This document shows, piece after piece, positions 1 through 11,955 of a stretch of 64,000 nucleotides of DNA. The notes beneath the pieces are model-generated. The model ran no database searches. It saw nothing but the letters and a program-made list of their open reading frames with translations, and was not told the DNA's origin. The position numbers and the translations under genes were made by a program. Origin of the DNA: Aristolochia californica (taxonomy: Eukaryota > Streptophyta > Magnoliopsida > Piperales > Aristolochiaceae); assembly GCA_029961685.1 (NCBI GenBank), contig JARWKL010000016.1, forward strand, positions 1,307,001 through 1,371,000, in the 5' to 3' direction. Every line of letters begins with the position of its first letter. The first letter of the stretch is position 1.

Positions 1-2965
1 TCTTCGAAACTGCCTTATTTGCTGCGTCAAGCTTCGCCTTTATCTCATCTACACTCTCTCCTGCCATCGTCTTCCTCAAATCTGCAACCGCTGACTCGAT
101 CTCAGATGCTATCTCTGCAGGGATCTTGTCTCTGTACTCGTTCAAACTCTTCTCAATGCTGTATATACTGGTGTCAGCACTGTTCTTGATATCGATTAGA
201 GCTTTCCTTTCTTGATCCTTTTGAGCATGCAACTCCGCTTCTTTGACCATCTTCTCGATCTCATCTTCGGACAGCCCACCAGAAGACCTGATTGTTATCT
301 GCTGCTCTTTGCCGGTGGCCTTATCCTTTGCAGATACTGTCACAATGCCATTGGCATCTATGTCGAAGGTAACCTCGATCTGAGGCATGCCTCTCGGCGC
401 TGGCGGGATACCAACAAGCTCAAATTCACCAAGGAGCTTGTTGTCAGTTGCCATCTCTCGCTCACCCTGGAGCACACGAACACCTACCTGTGTCTGGTTG
501 TCTGCTGCAGTTGAGAACACCTGCATACAAATCATAGGAATAATTGAAATACATATATCCTGGACTTACACACTACTGATATGCCCGACAATTTAAAGGG
601 GACTAACCTGGCTTTTCTTGGAGGGAATAGTTGTATTCCTGTTGATCAACCTGGTGAAGATGCCACCTAGCGTCTCAATACCCAGTGAAAGAGGAGTGAC
701 ATCCAATAGAAGCAACTCCTTAACATCTCCTCGGAGAATACCACCCTGAATGGCCGCACCCATAGCAACAGCTTCATCTGGATTCACCCCTTTACTTGGG
801 TTTTTCGCGAATATCTCCATAACTACTTCCTGCACTTTAGGAACACGGGTCATACCTCCCACAAGAAGCACCTCATCTACTTCTTTTGTAGATATGCCAG
901 CGTCCTTCAGACAGTTCTTGCAGGGGTTCCTAGCCCTCTCAATCAAGTGATTCACCAGCGCCTCAAACTTTGACCTTGTCAATGTAATATTCATGTGTTT
1001 TGCTCCAGAAGCATCTGCTGTGATAAAAGGAAGGTTGATGTCCGTCTGGGTTGTTGATGAGAGCTCAATCTTAGCCTTCTCAGCAGCTTCCCTAAGTCGT
1101 TGCAATGCCAACCTGTCCTGTGAGAGATCAATACCTTCAGTTCTCTTAAACTCACTGACCAAATGCTCCAACAATGCATTGTCGAAGTCCTCTCCTCCCA
1201 AGAATGTATCGCCATTTGTTGCCTTAACCTGCAAAAGCAACTAAATGAGCCTAACCCACCCAGAGAAGAACACAAATTCAAAAGAAATACTTCTACTGAC
1301 AATAAAAAAAAAGGCATACCTCAAAAACACCATTAGAGATCTCCAAAATTGAAACATCAAAGGTACCGCCACCAAGATCAAAAACAGCAATCAAACCCTC
1401 TTTGTTGTTCATCCCATAAGAAAGTGCCGCTGCCGTGGGTTCATTAATAATACGCTGCACATCTAGGCCAGCAATCCTCCCTCCATCTTTTGTTGCCTGC
1501 CTTTGAGCGTCGTTGAAGTATGCTGGGACAGTAATCACAGCTTTAGAAACAGACTTTCCTAGGTATGACTCAGCAGTTTCTTTCATCTTGGTCAAGACAA
1601 AGGCACCGATCTGGCTTGGAGAGTACTGTTGTCCATTCGCTTCGACCCATGCATCTCCATTGGGAGCCTTAACAATCTTATATGGAACCATCTTCATCTC
1701 CTTCTGCGTTTGGGGATCATCAAAACGCCTACCAATTAAACGCTTAGTCCCAAAAATTGTATTCGTTGGATTGGTTACTGCCTGCCGCTTCGCTGGAGTT
1801 CCAACAAGCAATTCTCCTTTTTGGTTGAAAGCAACCACAGATGGTGTAGTTCGAGCACCTTCAGAATTCTCTATAACTTTGGGATTCTGGATAAGGTATT
1901 ACTTTGGATTAGAAATACAACCAATGACTGAATCCATGTAAAGAAATGAGAAAGATGATAAATAAACAATTTACCTTTCCCTCCATTACAGCTACACATG
2001 AGTTTGTGGTTCCCAAATCAATCCCAACAACATCATTACCAGCTGGTCTTGAGCTGAATCGAAAATTTGGAACCAACTGTAACATCACTTTTTTGGAAGC
2101 ATAAAAATTAAAAAATATAAGAAAACCGAGGCTGAGACCCAAGGCACCAACCTGAATGTCCTTGCTAAACTTGGCCATTTCCAACCCGAAGGAGAAATTG
2201 ATGCATTCACATTTTTAACCTTAACAAACAAACCACATAAGACAACATGAGCCTTCAAAGTCAGTAGTCAGATCCACATATCGATCCCTCCATCGCCAAT
2301 CCAAACAAACACATACGCATCTAATAAAGAAATATTGAATGCTTTCGAGAGAGACACTCTGTACTTCCGCTTGTAACCAAACAAATATAGAAATATGTAC
2401 AACACAGCCATCAAATATAACGCAAATACAATACTAATAAAATAGAAATGAGCGGAAGCAAAATGATCTTGGAGCCCAGTCTACCAAACCGTAAAATGGC
2501 TTGGGCTAGCTAAAAACCAACTAAAATCAATCGTAAGTAACATTATCAAGACGTAGTCATCAGCAAAGGTAATAAATAAATAATATACAAGCAAGACAAC
2601 TTATGATTAATAGAAGACACTAGAATTAACTAAGGTATTTTATTGGATATTCGAGGTCTTAAATTTTAGTCCGGAAGGAACTCAAAAGACGTCTACTCTT
2701 ATCCTGAAAAGTAAAATCTTTCCAAACAAAAAATCGGTAGAAGTACAGATTGAGGAAGAAGCCAAAAATAACAACCAGATTGTAGTAAAAAAAAGAAAAA
2801 GAAAAAGAAAAGATGTTTCGAGCATCCGTATAGGAAATTATAAGACAAAAAGAAAAGCGAGTAAAAAACTAGTGAAACTGTAATGACATGATAACCTACC
2901 GATCTGAATGAAGAAGAAAAAAGGTCTTTACGTCTCAGGGCCCTAAGCATGACGGACGTCGCCAT
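1..2965 (-). CDS. mtHSC70: Mitochondrial heat shock protein 70 (DnaK-type chaperone), 3' end outside the window
   Basis: ATP-dependent chaperone of the mitochondrial matrix, used for import and folding. Exons on the minus strand: 2965..2900, 2219..2152, 2053..1975, 1886..1320, 1228..608, 520..1 (continuing past the edge). All junctions are GT..AG and keep frame. The N-terminus is an Arg-rich presequence (RALRRKD) ending in the plant mtHSP70 signature [12 protein letters not shown], built from the small exon at 2152..2219. The ATPase signatures [21 protein letters not shown] and [13 protein letters not shown] follow, then the substrate-binding domain and the start of the helical lid. About 640 residues are visible of roughly 680 usual. 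An upstream in-frame GTG at 2971 was not used; ATG 2965 fits the family. The closest relatives I recall are Arabidopsis HSC70-9 and HSC70-10 (HSC70-9 is At4g37910). The identification is very secure. Confidence 0.95.
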
Positions 2966-4447
2966 TATCACGCTCTCCGGAAGGAAAAGCTAGGGTTTGC
3001 CAGTAGGGTTTAGGGGGATCAGGAATCCCTCAGAAGAGCCAGGAAATGAGGGAAGAGCCAGGAAATGAGGGTGGGAATAGATGAACAGAGCCGGAGGTTC
3101 GGTCAACAATATATAGCATTTCCAAGACGGCGTAGAGGCTTCTGGATGATTTCATTTCGCGACTGGCGACATTAGACTCAAACCGATCCAAACCCGTGTG
3201 GACTCACCGAGTTGACCAACGACTCGGCCAGCTCCATCGAGGACACACTCGAACCTTCTTATAATGGGTGAGCTCCCGGCTGAGTTCATCCATCGGACTC
3301 GTGAATCTCCCTCAACTCATCTGATCAGACTACGAAATTTGGGACCCCGAGTTGGAGTTACTTAATTAGAAACATTTCTAAATATGGTCCTCCCATCTTA
3401 ATATTTTTACGACATCTTAATTCTTTGCCAAATCCAATCCGACTCAGCCTGAGTTATGAGTTGATTCAGTTAGTCAAAACACCATGGTTTAAACGGACTA
3501 TAAGCAACTTCACCTGCCTTAACTTCGTTAGTTTCACACACCTTGCCTCTTTATGTGAGGGGAAAAGGCAGAGGAGAAGTGGGTCTTTTCATCAGTTCAT
3601 GAAAAACCTTTTCCTATAAGGGAGTGGAGACTGGAGGAGGGAGTCACTCCCTCTGCAACCATGATAAAGGAGATAATTCCACCTGGACCACATCAAACTT
3701 CAGAGAAATATTCTGCATGGACATATTCCTAAAACAGAAACCTATTTGTGAGCCTCCAACTTTGGCCATAATACGAGAAGAACTCGCAACTGGAAGTAGA
3801 GGTATCCGAGAAACCCGTCACTTTACCGAATCTGCCCTTTTGTAAATTGGCATATATTGTTTAGTACAAAATAATATCACTGAACCAGGTTAAGATTTCA
3901 GTGAAATTTGACATATAAGAGTAAAGCTTTGTGGTCAGTTATCAAAACTCAAGCCAACAACCAACATCATAATCAGAACTATGTAACATGACAAGAAGGA
4001 ACACTGTAGGTAAATGTTGTTCTTTTGGGATGAGTATGCTAAGCCCACTATTTCAAGCATTTGATGACTACAATGGAGTGCTCAGCCTGTTTGTCTGCTG
4101 AAATAAAATAGAGAAAAGTAATAAGGACAAAGGATAACATTTCCCAATACTCGGATGAATTACTATTTGATATAGAAATTATATACCTTTCTTTATGATT
4201 TCCCATGCATAACTGTTCCAGTGAGATTGGTCAAAATTTACCACCAACCATGTTTAAGCAATCAGATATGTCAACAGATGATGAACTTGGCTCACTACAT
4301 TTTGCAGAGTTGAGTAGAGAAAAATCAAAGCTTCACTTCTCCATTATTAGCTCTTCGCTAATCAAATCCAAGAACTCAACTAAGCATTGGAACTACTAAA
4401 TTGAAGATATCACTACAACAAAAAGTAGCAAAGAAATGTTGAGTACC
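2966..4447. other. Intergenic region between mtHSC70 and the At4g37920-like gene
   Basis: This holds the 5' leader and promoter of mtHSC70 (about the first 300 bases) and then the 3' flank of the next gene, which is on the same strand. I see no coding exon, RNA gene or repeat in it. Confidence 0.5.
3004..3012 (-). promoter_or_regulatory. Telo-box upstream of mtHSC70
   Basis: The minus strand reads TAAACCCTA about 40 bases upstream of the mtHSC70 start codon, with a second AAACCCTA-like half nearby at 2988-2997. Telo-boxes (AAACCCTAA) are common near the start of plant translation and organelle-biogenesis genes. Activity here is inferred. Confidence 0.4.
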
Positions 4448-7400
4448 TCACTCTTTCTTTTCAGGGTCTGGTTCTGTTTGATGCTGCAGGTATTCCTTCT
4501 CAATGCTATCCTTGAGAATAAAGAGCCTCTGAATAACAATAGGGTCAGACATTTGCTTGGCTTCCCTCAAGTCAGTCTCCTCTTTGTTCAGATGGTAAGC
4601 ATCAAGCATAATTTTAATCCATTTATGTAGCTCCTTCGGTGTACTGCCAAAAATAATAGAGGTCACATGTACCAGATGACAAGTTCCTGTAAGGAAAAAT
4701 CCTCCAGACATAAAAGTCATGAGATAAATACAATCTCAAGGTGATGGCATCACAGTCTGGCATTCCGCTATTTTGAAAACTGTGGTGAAAGCAAACTCCT
4801 ATACATGATTAAATTTGTTTTACAATCGCTAAAATGGGGGCCAGAATAAGCTCTTACGAGTAGATCATATCAGCATCCTTCCTTTCATGTTCATCTCCTG
4901 GACAGAAAGCAGTGGCTAATGCTGAAAATCTTTCTTCAGGATCTGTGATGTTAAGGAGATACTTTAGTAGCTTAATCTCTTTTGGTGCAATACTCCTAAG
5001 GCTGCTCTTTGTGGCTTTATATATATGATACATGATATTTTTGGCCTGCACAAGTTTTATTAACACATAACTAGTATAAATCAATTGCCAAAAGCCAGGT
5101 AAAGAATCTAGGGATGGTAACTATACCTCATTGGTCATTTTTTCGGACCCCTTTGCAGTAGCCCAAGCTTTATTTATCAACATAATCAGAGAAGAATCAA
5201 GCTCCTTTTCTTTTGCCATAGTTTTTATCTTTTCACGAGCTGCATCTAGTGAAGGTGAGTTCAGGATTTCATCAAACTTTGCCTGAGCAGCCATTAACGT
5301 CTCCATGTCTTCAATGGCATTATCATATGCCCGCACAGCAGATAAGCATTTAGCTCCAAGCCTGACTAGTGCTGCCAAGACATACCACTATACTATAAGC
5401 CACATAAGGAAAAATAAAGGTAAACATAAACATTTGGACGTCTTTAAACTTTGACTAGTTTCTGTCATGCCGCCCCTCCTCTAGTCTTGCAATCAAACAA
5501 AACGTCAAAATAGTTTCTGTCATGCAGGATTTGAGGATAAAAGCTCTGAATCATGTGATGCTGTGATAAGTGTCCTTCTACATCAAAATAACAGCTCTCC
5601 AGAATGAATTGAAATATACAGCTGAAGCACCAGTTTTTCATACTGAAAGATGTCCAAGGAGGCTACCAAGAGGGGAGGTACCACAATTGAAGTTTACCAT
5701 TCATGTATAAATTTCTTTAGAAACAGCAGACACACCGGGCAAAAAACAATATCTACTTTAATTTTTTCTAATATAAATGATAAATTGGATAGTTACCATC
5801 ACAATCTTCGAGACCATCATAAATGTTTGAAAGTAAATTAAGGTGGTGGAAAAAGTCCCCAGTAAAGTCCATTCTCCTCCTTGCTACAACTGCATTAAGG
5901 TCATTTGGGTTATCTTGTATTTCCTTAAGAAGTTCGTCATGTTTCTCCATTTCATCATCAATCTGCAATTATAAAACAAAGCAGAGAAGAACTAAATGCT
6001 ACAGTTCAGAGTACAGCCATAAAAAGTTTACAGGAGCTAGAATTGGTATAATTTCCAGTAATACCTTCTTAACCTTTCTCCTGAGTCTAACAAGTTTCTG
6101 CTTCATTATGAAATCATTATCGGCATCAGCTCGTACTTGGCATCTATAGTAAAAGCTGTCTCTGTACTTGTTCCACTCTTCTCTAAATATCAAGAGCTGT
6201 CTCCAATCTTTTGTTTGGGGCTTCTCATTCAGGAAAACTTCAATCATCTTGTCACAAAATTGGGTCATGGTGTAACCTTCCACAATTTGAACCTCAGCTT
6301 GCTCTTCCACCTGGGTAGAGTCAATGCTGTTTGCTTTAGGGTCTGACTCTACTGCAGCATGAATCTTGGCCTCTTCCAACGTGCCAATGATAGCTGCTTT
6401 AGAGCCTAACTCTTTTGAAACTTGAGTATCAGCTTGGTCTTCCACAGAGGTAGCATTGATACTAGTCTCTCTGGGGTAAGATCCCTCCGCAAGTAGAACC
6501 TCAGCCTGTTCTTTCACTTGGGGTGAGCCGGAGCCAATTGCTTGAGGGTCTACAGATATTCGTTTCAAAGGAAACCATGAAAAAGAGGCAGGATCAATTT
6601 CAGATAATCATCCAGCACAATAGTAGGAAAAGCTGAAAATGCATTAAGGGAGTCAAGATTTAGCTATTCACGGTGGGCATGAACTAGGCAATGTGCATGA
6701 CATGAAAGCTCCAAAATTTTGACTTCTTCACTATTTCTCCCAACTATCAATCAAAGCGTATTAAAGTAGAAGCTGAAGAAATTCGATACGAGTAACCAGT
6801 GGACGAATTTAACAAATACAGCATAACCAATTGAAGATAGCCGATGTTGCATCTTAACTAAACTACTTAAGTTTCATACAATTTTCTAAAAACAAAATGA
6901 TAGCAACAACTGCTCCGTAATTTTTCCCCATTTCCTATCTATGAATAAGAATGAAGCACACCTCCATTTACGATTCAAGGGGTCCAAGAAGAACCCGATT
7001 GGGTTTATCTTCGTGTTTCTGTGAAAACTCGCATGGATTGACGGAAAACACAGCCGTAATACAGATTTCAGTTGAAGATATATATCTATATAAAAGCGTA
7101 AACATAAAAGAGGAAGAAAAGGGAAAGGAAAGAAAGCTTAAAATGGGAGAAGATACAGAAGCAAATGTAAAATGTCATAGTCGGAATGCTTTGTCACAGA
7201 GTCCCGTCTCAGAAATGGTAAACCCCTTCCCCCAAAAACCGCAATTAAAAAGCGAGATAATTTTCACCAAGGTTGAAGAAAAAATCTTGGGTTATGTCAA
7301 ATACCAAACAAAAACACTGTAGCAAACTTCTAGCAATCATTCGAGCATAAAAATGACTACCAGCGAAAAGAAGTAATACTCACTCTGGCAAGAGCGATTG

Positions 7401-7606
7401 ACTCTAGAGTTAGCGAGCTTGTTCGTTATCAGTTCCAAGGAATTCTTTCTCCTCCTGTTGTCTCTGGCGGTAAGAAACAAAGAAGAGGACGACGACGCTG
7501 CTTTCACAGCGAGATTATAAGTGTTGATTTCTCGATAAAACCCAAAGGGACTGAAGACAGACGATTTAGTTGAAATGGGCATCTCAAAGCTCAGATGATT
7601 GCTCAT
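4448..7606 (-). CDS. Chloroplast protein of the At4g37920 family (endoribonuclease E-like annotation)
   Basis: Six exons on the minus strand: 7606..7384, 6549..6065, 5962..5797, 5371..5127, 5045..4858, 4643..4448, giving exactly 500 residues. The N-terminus is Ser/Thr-rich and basic, as expected of a plastid transit peptide. A variable acidic repeat-like linker follows, with several QVKEQAEV/QVEEQAEV-like stretches, then the conserved all-helical region from YTMTQFCDKMIEVFLNEK to HKWIKIMLDAYHLNKEETD. The conserved core closely matches my memory of Arabidopsis At4g37920, a chloroplast protein of unknown biochemical role that is often labelled endoribonuclease E-like without proof. Start chosen at the first ATG in frame; upstream in-frame TTG codons were ignored. 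It lies next to mtHSC70 as in Arabidopsis (At4g37910/At4g37920), which supports orthology. Confidence 0.88.
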
Positions 7607-9192
7607 GGCTTCTGTCGTAGGCTTTGCACTTGATGAAGGAGACGAATCTTTCAGCGGCAAGACTGGTGACCGTCTCAGACTCTCAGTATTAGATAAGGTA
7701 TCCAGAAGCCTATTTGGCTCCTAGTTTGGACATGACTCACGAGTTTTCTCATACCGGACTCGCGAGTTTTCTGATACCGGAATCGTTGGAATCAAAGGTA
7801 TAATTTTAAACTAACAAGACCTGTGAGACTAACAAGAGAAATCAAGTGTTTCTTTATAACCTTTCGAATTGCAACTAGTGATACTATTTTGATTAATACC
7901 CCTCAATTATAAAGAGAAAATTAAGGTAACCACGATACAAGAGTAAAATTCTTAAATTACCCTTAACGAAATAACAATCAACGAGGATCAGATATTGTCT
8001 CCACCCCTCTTCCAACTCCAACAACGATTTGATTGTGCAGGTCGATCCGTGACAACTCAATATAGGACATTAATTAGACTCCACAACTTAGATAATTGAA
8101 TTTTGTTACAATTTTTTTGGTAATTTCCCACCCATAATTTTTTTTGTATAACAAATCTCTTACAGTTACCTAGTCCATTATCTGTCTCAACTGAAGCTTC
8201 GAACTCAAATTACAGTCAGGTCTTAAGGTGAAGAAATGGAAGTGGAGAAAGCTTAGATGACTGAAGAAGATGCCTACTCCAGGATAAAAGAAACAAAATT
8301 GCAAGCGGATTATAACTTCTTGAGACACTAAATATTCTGAAAAAGCGGATTATAATTGTTCCTCTATCAAAGAAAATCCAAATCTTCTTTACAGAAGATT
8401 AGTGTAACTTTTTCACAAAATATTCGGATACGACTGGAACTATCTGCATTCTGTAGTCATCTTTATTGATGATTTGGCTTGCATCTCTCATCTTACAGTG
8501 CTAGATTTCATTGCGATTGGGTTGTAATGATCAAATATTGAGAATCTGTTGAAGTCGTGCTGATGGTGTTCGAACAGATTGAAGGGGACTGCAATTACAA
8601 GATATCACTTTCGTCTCCCATTTTTACGAGTCTTTAACACAAATTCCAAAGGGAGATTCTCATCTTGATTATTCTCTTCGGTTGGATCTTTCTTGGACCT
8701 CATATATGCCAAAAAGTAGCAGCATTTTCACAGCCAAGAATGAAGGCTGAAGCTTCCAAGATGAGAATGTCCCTCTTAATTTTGTCGTCTCCTTCCTTTT
8801 CTGTAATCTAATGTCCTTCACAAACGACCTTGAAACGAAAAGCCCAGGGTGGGTATTCTTGCTAATGTTGTCAAAAAAACAAAACATCTAAAACGAGGAC
8901 GAAGAAAACAAAGAGAATTCAATCGTTTCGACTATAACGAGTCCATCTTCGGCCTTTTCAATGAAGTCGTTTAAAGGAACCTAGGAACGAGCTCCTTGTA
9001 CCAGACCCACCAGCTGTGATGATGTCTTTTAATTGCCCTCCACCTTCATTCAATCCCGGCTGAGAACATCAGGCACTGAACAGTACTTCTACTTTGTCTT
9101 CTCTCTCTCTCCCCCTTTCTCTATATCAAATCGAGCCTCTCCTTACTGTCAAAGGCTAACGGAAAGGAACACGAAGAAGAAGAAGAAGAAAA
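7607..9192. other. Divergent intergenic region upstream of STR2
   Basis: About 1.6 kb separates the At4g37920-like gene (minus) from STR2 (plus), so it should hold both promoters. It is mostly AT-rich. The last 100 bases before STR2 are pyrimidine-rich and then GAAGAA-rich, typical of a plant 5' leader. I found no convincing coding exon. Confidence 0.5.
9122..9129 (+). promoter_or_regulatory. Possible TATA-like element of STR2
   Basis: TATATCAA lies 64-71 bases before the ATG at 9193, downstream of a CT-rich tract (9096-9120). Distance and context suit a TATA box with a short leader. This is weak evidence from sequence alone. Confidence 0.3.
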
Positions 9193-11653
9193 ATGGGACA
9201 GCTTACTAATGCCCGGGACGTTGTCCTGGACATTATCAAGCCGTCGAGCTTCACCGGCGGGATAGAGTTCTCCAGCCTCACCTACACGGTCACGAAGAAG
9301 CAGGAGGTGGGGGGCAAGTGGACAAGCCAGGAAGTCGACTTGCTGCACCGGATCACCGGTTATGCGCCCAAGGGATCCATCACTGCTGTTATGGGGCCGA
9401 GTGGCGCAGGCAAGTCTACTTTCCTCGACGGCTTGGCCGGCAGGATTGCAAGTGGAAGCCTCAAGGGCAGAGTGTCCTTAGATGGAAGTGAGGTGAGCCC
9501 GAGCTTGATCAAGAGGACTTCGGCTTACATAATGCAGGAAGATCGTCTCTTTCCCATGTTAACCGTATACGAGACTCTGACGTACGCCGCCGATTTCCGC
9601 CTTGGTACCATCCCCTCTTCTGAGAAGAAGAACATAGTTGAGAAGTTGATTGAACAACTTGGTTTGACGGTAGGCGAACTCATCAAACATCTCGTTAATT
9701 AGTTCTAGCTTAATTTTCAGGTTTAATCTGAACGATCTTTCAGTTACAGATCGGAGATTGACATCATCGTCTCTTCTTTCGATTTTTCAATTAATCTCTG
9801 GTTAATGTACAGTCTGGACTATTTATTTACGCTTTGAATTTTGTTATGCAATCAGTCGGCTAAGAATACATACATAGGCGACGAAGGAATTCGAGGAATA
9901 TCCGGCGGTGAGCGCCGTCGGGTCTCGATTGGAGTAGACATAATTCACGGCCCACCGCTGCTCTTCCTCGACGAACCAACTTCCGGTCTGGACTCAACCA
10001 GCGCGCACAGTGTCATCGAAAAGGTTCACCATATTGCACGCTCTGGAAGCACGGTGATTCTTACCATCCACCAGCCATCGTTTCGCATCCAGATGCTCCT
10101 CGACCACCTCATCATCCTCGCTCGCGGCCAGCTTATGTACCAAGGCTCACCCAAGGACGTGACTCATTACCTCGGCCGGATGGGACGCAAGCTCCCGAAA
10201 GGCGAGAATGCGATCGAACACCTTCTGGATGTGATCCAGAAGTACGATCTATCCGAGATGGGTGTTGATCCTCTCTCCAAATTTTGCCTTACGGGGTTGA
10301 GACCACCTCCGTTGTCCGATGACATGTCTCTGTCGACGATTCCACCGACGCCACCGCCGGCGGCGAGCAATCGAGTGTCTGCAGAGGTGGGGAGGTCAGG
10401 GAACAGGGCCCCCAATGACTTCGATCACAGTGTCAGAAGCACGTGGTCATCTAGATCCTGGAGCGCCAATCAGAGCGGAGTCATGGAGACCCTGAGGTTT
10501 ACCCCTTCCTGGAATCGACGCGATCGGACCTCCACCCATAATCCGTTAAGGTAACAGTTACTTTTCCGAAGTTAAATCAAATTAACAACAAAAACTAGCT
10601 ATTTGAAGTGGACAATTATAAAAGAAAGTAGATTATAAAGATGTAATGGATGCTCTTGTATGGTGCAGTTCTCCTGGCTACTACACCGACCCCAGCGAGA
10701 TACTACCTGGCACCCCAACTCCACACAGCAGCGATTACACTGTGAACGAAGATGACTACTTGACGCCGGCGGAAATTTCGAAAACCGATAACATTCGCCG
10801 ACACCTCGGGCCAAAGTTCGCAAATTCTTCCCTGAGCGAGATATGTATCCTAGTCCGCCGAAACTTCACCAACATCCGCCGAACGCCAGAGCTTTTCCTA
10901 TCCAGACTGGTCGTTCTATCCTTCATGGGCTTCATCTTGGCCACCATATTCTTGAAGCCGAAAGACGACTTGCAAGGGATCACCAATCGCCTCAGCTTCT
11001 TCATCTTCACCGTATGTGTTTTCTTCTTCTCCTCCAACGACGCCGTCCCTGCTTTCATCCAAGAGCGATTCATCTTCATCAGAGAAACCTCTCACAATGC
11101 ATATCGTGCATCTTCGTATGCCATCTCCGGCATGCTAACCTACCTCCCATTTCTAGCTATCCAGGCCCTTCCATACTCTGTAATCGTCTGGTATGCCTTG
11201 GAGTTACGAGGTTCTTTCATTTACTTCTTCATAGTTCTCTATGCTTCCCTTCTTTCAACCAATTCCTTCGTGGTTTTCGTTAGCTCAGTCGTTCCCAACT
11301 ACATCATGGGTTTCGCCGCAGTCATCGCCTTCACTGCTCTCTTCTTCTTGTTCTGCGGCTTCTTCTTGAATCCCCACGACATTCCCCATGCCTGGAAATG
11401 GATGAACGTAATCTCCACCATGAAGTACCCATACCAGGGGATATTGATGAATCAATTTCAGAACAACCACACTTTCGGAGTGGATCCAAATGGAAATGTT
11501 GTGACGGGGGAAATCATTCTAAAGCAACTCTCGGTTAATCTGCAGAAGTTTAAGAAGTGGGAGATGGTGTTCTGGATGTTGGGATGGGCGGTTCTATACA
11601 GGTTTCTGTTCTACCTGGTCCTACGCTTCGCGTCCAAGAACCAGAGAACGTGA
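9193..11653 (+). CDS. STR2: Half-size ABC transporter, G family, STR2 type
   Basis: Three exons (9193..9669, 9856..10550, 10669..11653) encode 718 residues. Order: nucleotide-binding domain with Walker A GPSGAGKS (about residues 68-75), signature ISGGE (174-178), Walker B LLFLDEP (194-200) and H-loop TIHQPS; a long Ser/Pro-rich linker; then the G-type membrane domain with about six helices, including the motifs NRLSFFIFTVC and FIQERFIFIRETSHNAYR. The opening SSLTYTVTKK, the linker motif PTPHSSDY and the ending ASKNQR match STR2 as I remember it, the partner of STR at the periarbuscular membrane in arbuscular mycorrhiza, thought to export lipid to the fungus. A general ABCG of the same clade is the alternative. 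SYMRK follows on the same strand. Confidence 0.85.
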
Positions 11654-11715
11654 AGATCATTGGCAATGGATGTTATTTAAAGGGATTATCTCAGTCAGGA
11701 GGTGGGAGAAGTAGG

Positions 11716-11955
11716 TGTAAGAAAAGGAAAACGAAGAGATGAAATGAATTCTTCTTTGTATTCAATATGAATCGAATTGATTACAACTTTACAAAGGGCC
11801 AAATATATATAATGCAATGACAGCTACCTCATAACAGAGTCTGACACCCAATACTTACAAGAAAATAACATAACCAATTACAACTATGACAGCTACCTCC
11901 ATAACAGAGTCTGACACCCCAATAAGAGAACCCATTACAATTGTACAACACAGCA
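11716..11955 (-). repeat. 3' LTR of the copia element (240 bp, with internal duplication)
   Basis: It matches the right-hand LTR but is about 55 bases longer. The stretch GACAGCTACCTC..TCTGACACCC occurs twice (11819 and 11888 regions), once in the other LTR. The right boundary is set by comparison with the other LTR. Confidence 0.85.

Noticed and set aside
8669..8887. 72-codon open frame upstream of STR2 (minus strand)
   Set aside because: No homology recognised, AT-rich, no supporting splice or promoter signals.
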